Source: Flavobacterium sp. 11 (GTDB lineage: Bacteria; Bacteroidota; Bacteroidia; Flavobacteriales; Flavobacteriaceae). From it: a stretch of DNA of 64,000 nucleotides. Numbering within the stretch: the stretch's first letter is position 1; each line of letters begins with the position of its first letter. Below, piece after piece: positions 60,894-64,000 of the stretch. The DNA lies in the NCBI RefSeq assembly GCF_002754315.1, contig NZ_PEFE01000001.1, positions 2,604,001 through 2,668,000 of the forward strand, written 5' to 3'. The translations under genes and the position numbers were made by a program. A model generated the notes under the pieces. That model was not told the DNA's origin, searched no databases, and saw nothing but the letters and a program-made list of their open reading frames with translations.

Positions 60894-60919
60894 AATTGTT
60901 TTTTTTGATTTTGTAAAAA

Positions 60920-61360
60920 CTAGTCTTGGTTGATTGTTTTTCTCCAAGTAAAAGAATTTAGGATATGTCTTTTTGCAAATCTTCCAGGAGAATCAGCATT
61001 TACCATTTTTACATACGTTGCTTTAGGCACACTAATGTATTCGTAAACACTACCATTTGAAAAATTGATAATCAATCTACCTTCAACAAATTTATAATCT
61101 GTAATGGTAGAAGTTGAGATCGTCTCCGTATATTCTGGTAAATTTTGTTTAATCGTTTCAGGATTGATGCTTACCAAGAAATGGTATGCTTCAATGATTT
61201 TTTTACTGTTTTCTTCTGCAGCTTTCAATCCATCTTCATCGCCCTGAAATTTGTCAGGATGCGCTTCTTTCATAGCGTTACGATAAATCGTTTTCAAATC
61301 TTTCAGCTCTGCAGTTTTATCTACATTTAGCAGTTTGCGGTATTCAACTATTTTTTTCAT
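60920..61360 (-). CDS. J-domain protein with C-terminal KTSC domain
   Basis: 146 aa. Residues about 1-65 form a J domain with HPD in NAMKEAHPDKFQGDEDG, so it can stimulate a DnaK ATPase. Residues about 80-140 form a KTSC domain (TSTITDYKFVEGRLIINFSNGSVYEYISVP, then FAKRHILNSF), a fold found fused to or near nucleic-acid-processing and chaperone proteins. A dedicated co-chaperone is likely; the client is unknown. Confidence 0.88.
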   Translation of the reverse strand: MKKIVEYRKLLNVDKTAELKDLKTIYRNAMKEAHPDKFQGDEDGLKAAEENSKKIIEAYHFLVSINPETIKQNLPEYTETISTSTITDYKFVEGRLIINFSNGSVYEYISVPKATYVKMVNADSPGRFAKRHILNSFTWRKTINQD

Positions 61361-61533
61361 AAATAAGGTAACTACTTGTCTTTTACTATTAAATCAATGT
61401 AATTTGATTTCAAAATCGACAAATTTTTTGCAAAGGTACACTTTTTTTTAAATTTTTAGTTTGTGACAAAAAAATATTCAAAAAAAAGAATTTTATTTCT
61501 ATTTTTTGCTTAAAAAAGTAGCAAGCAAAAATA

Positions 61534-61779
61534 TTATTGCTGTGGTTTATTATTGGCTTTATCGAAGTTTTTCGATTTTTTTGGATATTTGTTATAACTG
61601 ATATCGCTTGGGTTTTCAATTATTGATTTTATTGTAATCCAATCACCAACAGTATGTTTTTGTGCCATTTTATAGTCTAAAAGATATTCACCACAAAAAA
61701 AGTTGTTATTCTCATCTTTTTCCATAATTCCGGTGTAAACACCTTTTTGTAACATTCTTTCTTCAGAAGCTTTGGTCAT
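61534..61779 (-). CDS. Small conserved hypothetical protein
   Basis: 81 aa from ATG 61779; TTG 61812 rejected. An N-terminal TKASEERMLQKGVYTGIMEKDENNNFFCGEYLLDYKM block is followed by HTVGDWITIKSI and a lysine-rich tail. Cytosolic, no membrane helix. No recognised family. Divergent from the 61871 gene. Confidence 0.6.
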   Translation of the reverse strand: MTKASEERMLQKGVYTGIMEKDENNNFFCGEYLLDYKMAQKHTVGDWITIKSIIENPSDISYNKYPKKSKNFDKANNKPQQ

Positions 61780-61870
61780 AATCAATTTATTTTTACTAAT
61801 TCTAGTTGGCAAAGTTAATCAAATATTACTTGTCTTGTTCAATTTTAGACTTTCTGATTACCTTTGTTTA

Positions 61871-62416
61871 ATGGAAAAAATATTTCGTCCCAACCCCAAT
61901 TCATTCAAAAATACTTTTTGTGTCTTTCACGAAGCGTCTTTGGACAGCATAAAAGGATTAGAACTTCAATATGACAGCAAATCAGGAAGTAAATATTTTT
62001 ATACTAAAGATGGAATGTATCGATTGTCAAATCATTGGGGACGATTGGCGAACAGTAAATGGCGTTTAGAACCATTAGAACCAGAAACCGATTCTAAAAT
62101 AAAGTTAGGTTTTGCACCTTGGACTAATTTTTATCCTGACAATGCTCTCGATGAATTATATTATTTAGAGGCAAATTATCTAAAGAAAACGGTTAATTAT
62201 CAGCATAAAAAGAATCCAAATTATGATAATAAAGCCATTCTTAGAACTAGTTTTGAAACCACAAAAAGAATTAAGCAAGTTCGTAATTTATTTACGCTGA
62301 CTTCTTGGGCTAAGTATTTTGATTATGAGAATTTGGATATTTTAAGAAAAAAAATCATAGAAAAACTAATCTTTACCAATAAATCATTGGAAGAAATAAA
62401 AAGAGAATTGAAATAA
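61871..62416 (+). CDS. Conserved hypothetical protein
   Basis: 181 aa from ATG 61871; upstream in-frame codons encode an implausible hydrophobic tail. Features KIFRPNPNSFKNTFCVFHEASLDSIKG, YFYTKDGMYRLSNHWGRLANSKWRL, then a charged helical C-terminus (TKRIKQVRNLFTLTSWAKYFDYENL). No catalytic motif is apparent. Seen only as a hypothetical in flavobacteria to my knowledge. It is convergent with the 62450 receiver gene. Confidence 0.65.
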   Translation: MEKIFRPNPNSFKNTFCVFHEASLDSIKGLELQYDSKSGSKYFYTKDGMYRLSNHWGRLANSKWRLEPLEPETDSKIKLGFAPWTNFYPDNALDELYYLEANYLKKTVNYQHKKNPNYDNKAILRTSFETTKRIKQVRNLFTLTSWAKYFDYENLDILRKKIIEKLIFTNKSLEEIKRELK

Positions 62417-62449
62417 AGGTGAGTAATTATTTATTCAAATAGCTGTCTT

Positions 62450-62857
62450 TTAATCATTCGAAGTAATTAATTCTAAATCATTCATGGTGACCGGTTTAGA
62501 TAAGTAACCTAAAATATCAGAATACGTTTTTGATTTGTTTTTGTCCTCAGTGGCAATAGAAGAACTTACAATATATACGATGATGTTTTTGCTGAATTTA
62601 GATTTTAGCAGTCCCATTTTTTCCATGAATTCCCATCCATCCATAATTGGCATATTAATATCCAATAGGATTATGTCTGGAAGTACGTCAGTATTATCCG
62701 GTTTATTATGTACTGTATCATGCAAAGCATCTATTGCTTCTTTTCCATTTTTGAAAGAAGTAATGGTTGAAAACATTTCAGATCTTTGAATGATTTTATT
62801 GATGATGATTTGATAAATTGCATCATCGTCGATTACCCAGATTGCTTTTTTTGTCAT
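62450..62857 (-). CDS. Single-domain response regulator (Rcp1-like)
   Basis: 135 aa receiver. Acidic pair in WVIDDDAIYQ, phosphoacceptor in IILLDINMPIMDGWEF, conserved serine in YIVSSSIA and lysine in LSKPVTM. No output domain. Overlaps the kinase stop by four bases (ATGA), so the two are a coupled pair. Confidence 0.92.
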   Translation of the reverse strand: MTKKAIWVIDDDAIYQIIINKIIQRSEMFSTITSFKNGKEAIDALHDTVHNKPDNTDVLPDIILLDINMPIMDGWEFMEKMGLLKSKFSKNIIVYIVSSSIATEDKNKSKTYSDILGYLSKPVTMNDLELITSND

Positions 62858-64000
62858 TGGATATAGATTTTAAATGTTGTTCCTATATTGGGTTCACTTT
62901 CCACAGTGATATTTCCGCCCATGGCATCAATTTGATTTTTTGTAATAAATAATCCTATTCCTTTTGAATCGGCATTATTAGTGAATGTTTTATACATTCC
63001 AAAAATTTTATCAGCATTCTTAACAAGATCTATCCCAACACCATTGTCTGAAATCTGAAGGATTTTGTTTTCGTCATCAGTTATCCACTTAATGATTATC
63101 GTGGGTTTTCGTTCTGGATGACTGTATCTGATAGAGTTAGAAATAATGTTGTAAAGGATACTTTCAAGGTATGCCGGATTATAATTTATCATGACATCAT
63201 CAGGCATAATAGTAGAAATAGAAACATCTTTTGAGCTTATTTGTTCAGAAAGCACTCTTTGAACAGTTTCTAAATATTGCTGTAAGTTTAATGATTCTGA
63301 CACCAGACCAATATTGGTTCTTATATTAATGACTTCGTTTAGGTGAATCATGGTTTCGTTTAAGGAATTCGAAACAGATTTTAATAATTGAATCATTTCA
63401 TCTTTTTCTTCTTCAGATTCCGAAGATTCTATGAGAGACATAATAGATGCGATGTTACTGGTATGCGATCTTAAATTGTGAGATACTATATAGGAAAAGT
63501 TCAGCAGTCTTTTGTTTTGCTCGGTTACTAAATTGAAAGAGTCATTTAAATCTTTCTCGGCTTCTTTTGTAGTTGTAATATCAATCATTATACCTCGCAA
63601 ACTTAGAGCTTGGTCATTTTCGGAAATTACATTTACAATATCTCTTAACCAGACAACAGCTCCATTTTTAGCAATCATCCGATATTCAAAATCATGATTT
63701 AAATTTTCTTTTGTTTTTAAAGTACAATAATCGATTGTCCACTGTCTGTCTTCCGGATGAATATGGTCTGACCAAAAAGTTTTACTCGACAGCCATTCTT
63801 CTGCGGTATAGCCTAATATTTTTTCGGCTTTTTGACTTATAAAATTAAAGGCAAATGTTTTAGCATCACATTCCCAAACGATTCCATCAATAGTATTTAT
63901 TAAGGACTCAATTCTTTGTTGCGATGAAAGAATTATGTTTTCGGACAATTTTCGGTCTGTAATGTCTTCTGTGGAAACTATGATTCTTTCCAATGATTTT
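62854..64000 (-). CDS. PAS-domain sensor histidine kinase, 5' end beyond the window
   Basis: At least 379 aa; the first codon at 63993 is a TTG and the frame continues off the end, where VSTEDITDRKLSE looks like the PAC tail of another PAS domain. One complete PAS (about 25-150), a DHp helix with IVSHNLRSHTSNI, and HATPase with NIISNSIRY, DNGVGIDL and SKGIGLFITK. Soluble kinase with the receiver directly downstream. Probably several PAS domains in total. Confidence 0.9.
   Translation of the reverse strand, partial: KSLERIIVSTEDITDRKLSENIILSSQQRIESLINTIDGIVWECDAKTFAFNFISQKAEKILGYTAEEWLSSKTFWSDHIHPEDRQWTIDYCTLKTKENLNHDFEYRMIAKNGAVVWLRDIVNVISENDQALSLRGIMIDITTTKEAEKDLNDSFNLVTEQNKRLLNFSYIVSHNLRSHTSNIASIMSLIESSESEEEKDEMIQLLKSVSNSLNETMIHLNEVINIRTNIGLVSESLNLQQYLETVQRVLSEQISSKDVSISTIMPDDVMINYNPAYLESILYNIISNSIRYSHPERKPTIIIKWITDDENKILQISDNGVGIDLVKNADKIFGMYKTFTNNADSKGIGLFITKNQIDAMGGNITVESEPNIGTTFKIYIQ

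Overview
The window is AT-rich chromosomal DNA of a Flavobacterium-like member of the Bacteroidota. The evidence is TAnnTTTG-type -7 promoter elements, FecI/FecR/TonB-receptor signalling, PorT-like barrels, a fused branched-chain 2-oxoacid dehydrogenase E1, GlmM, UvrA and many lipoproteins. An ice-binding (DUF3494) lipoprotein suggests a cold-adapted organism. I see no prophage, insertion sequence or CRISPR array; gene order looks chromosomal.

Layout. 0-4.3 kb: a TPR protein cut by the window edge, menC, an AI-2E family permease, a DinB-like and an NTF2-like protein. 4.4-8.4 kb: an OmpA-family protein and the ice-binding lipoprotein. 8.7-25.8 kb: a dense, almost entirely minus-strand stress cluster. 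It holds two 50-aa lmo0937-type membrane peptides, YtxH, a holin-like protein, CsbD, a DUF4382 lipoprotein, an MlaEFD-type lipid ABC transporter, a PA2169-like four-helix protein, Dps, class I aldolase and several tiny membrane proteins. At its upstream end sit an AraC regulator, a 933-aa hybrid kinase and a receiver protein. 26-45 kb: M23 peptidase, E1 dehydrogenase, degenerate M1-like barrel protein, LOG protein, UvrA, Fic, ClC channel, AlkD-like protein, two tandem gamma-glutamyltransferases, AcpH. 45-54.8 kb: glmM, then an ECF sigma/FecR/TonB receptor system facing a lipoprotein/metalloprotease/barrel cluster. 54.9-64 kb: class V aminotransferase, acyltransferase, rhomboid, SIMPL protein, tRNA-Tyr with an odd tandem array at its 3' side, a DUF4369-TlpA gene broken by an in-frame TGA, a J-domain/KTSC protein, and a receiver plus a sensor kinase running off the end.

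The most interesting signal is regulatory. Nine minus-strand promoters between 8.4 and 25.3 kb share one architecture: a GTGTGAAT-like box, a TGTAAC-like box, exactly 15 nt, a second TGTAAC-like box, exactly 21 nt, then a -7 element. One copy precedes the AraC gene itself. The others precede the ice-binding protein, an outer-membrane barrel, CsbD, the DUF4382 lipoprotein, the PA2169-like gene (and the mla genes behind it), a two-gene small-protein operon, Dps and a small membrane protein. Direct repeats 21 bp apart with the proximal copy at the -35 position are what an AraC-type activator would use. I infer an autoregulated AraC/hybrid-kinase stress regulon that includes an antifreeze-type protein.

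A second regulatory match links the FecR/TonB-receptor operon to the divergent lipoprotein/metalloprotease genes: both carry GTAGGGTAA, 11 nt, GTTGTCTTA, a probable target of the adjacent ECF sigma factor.
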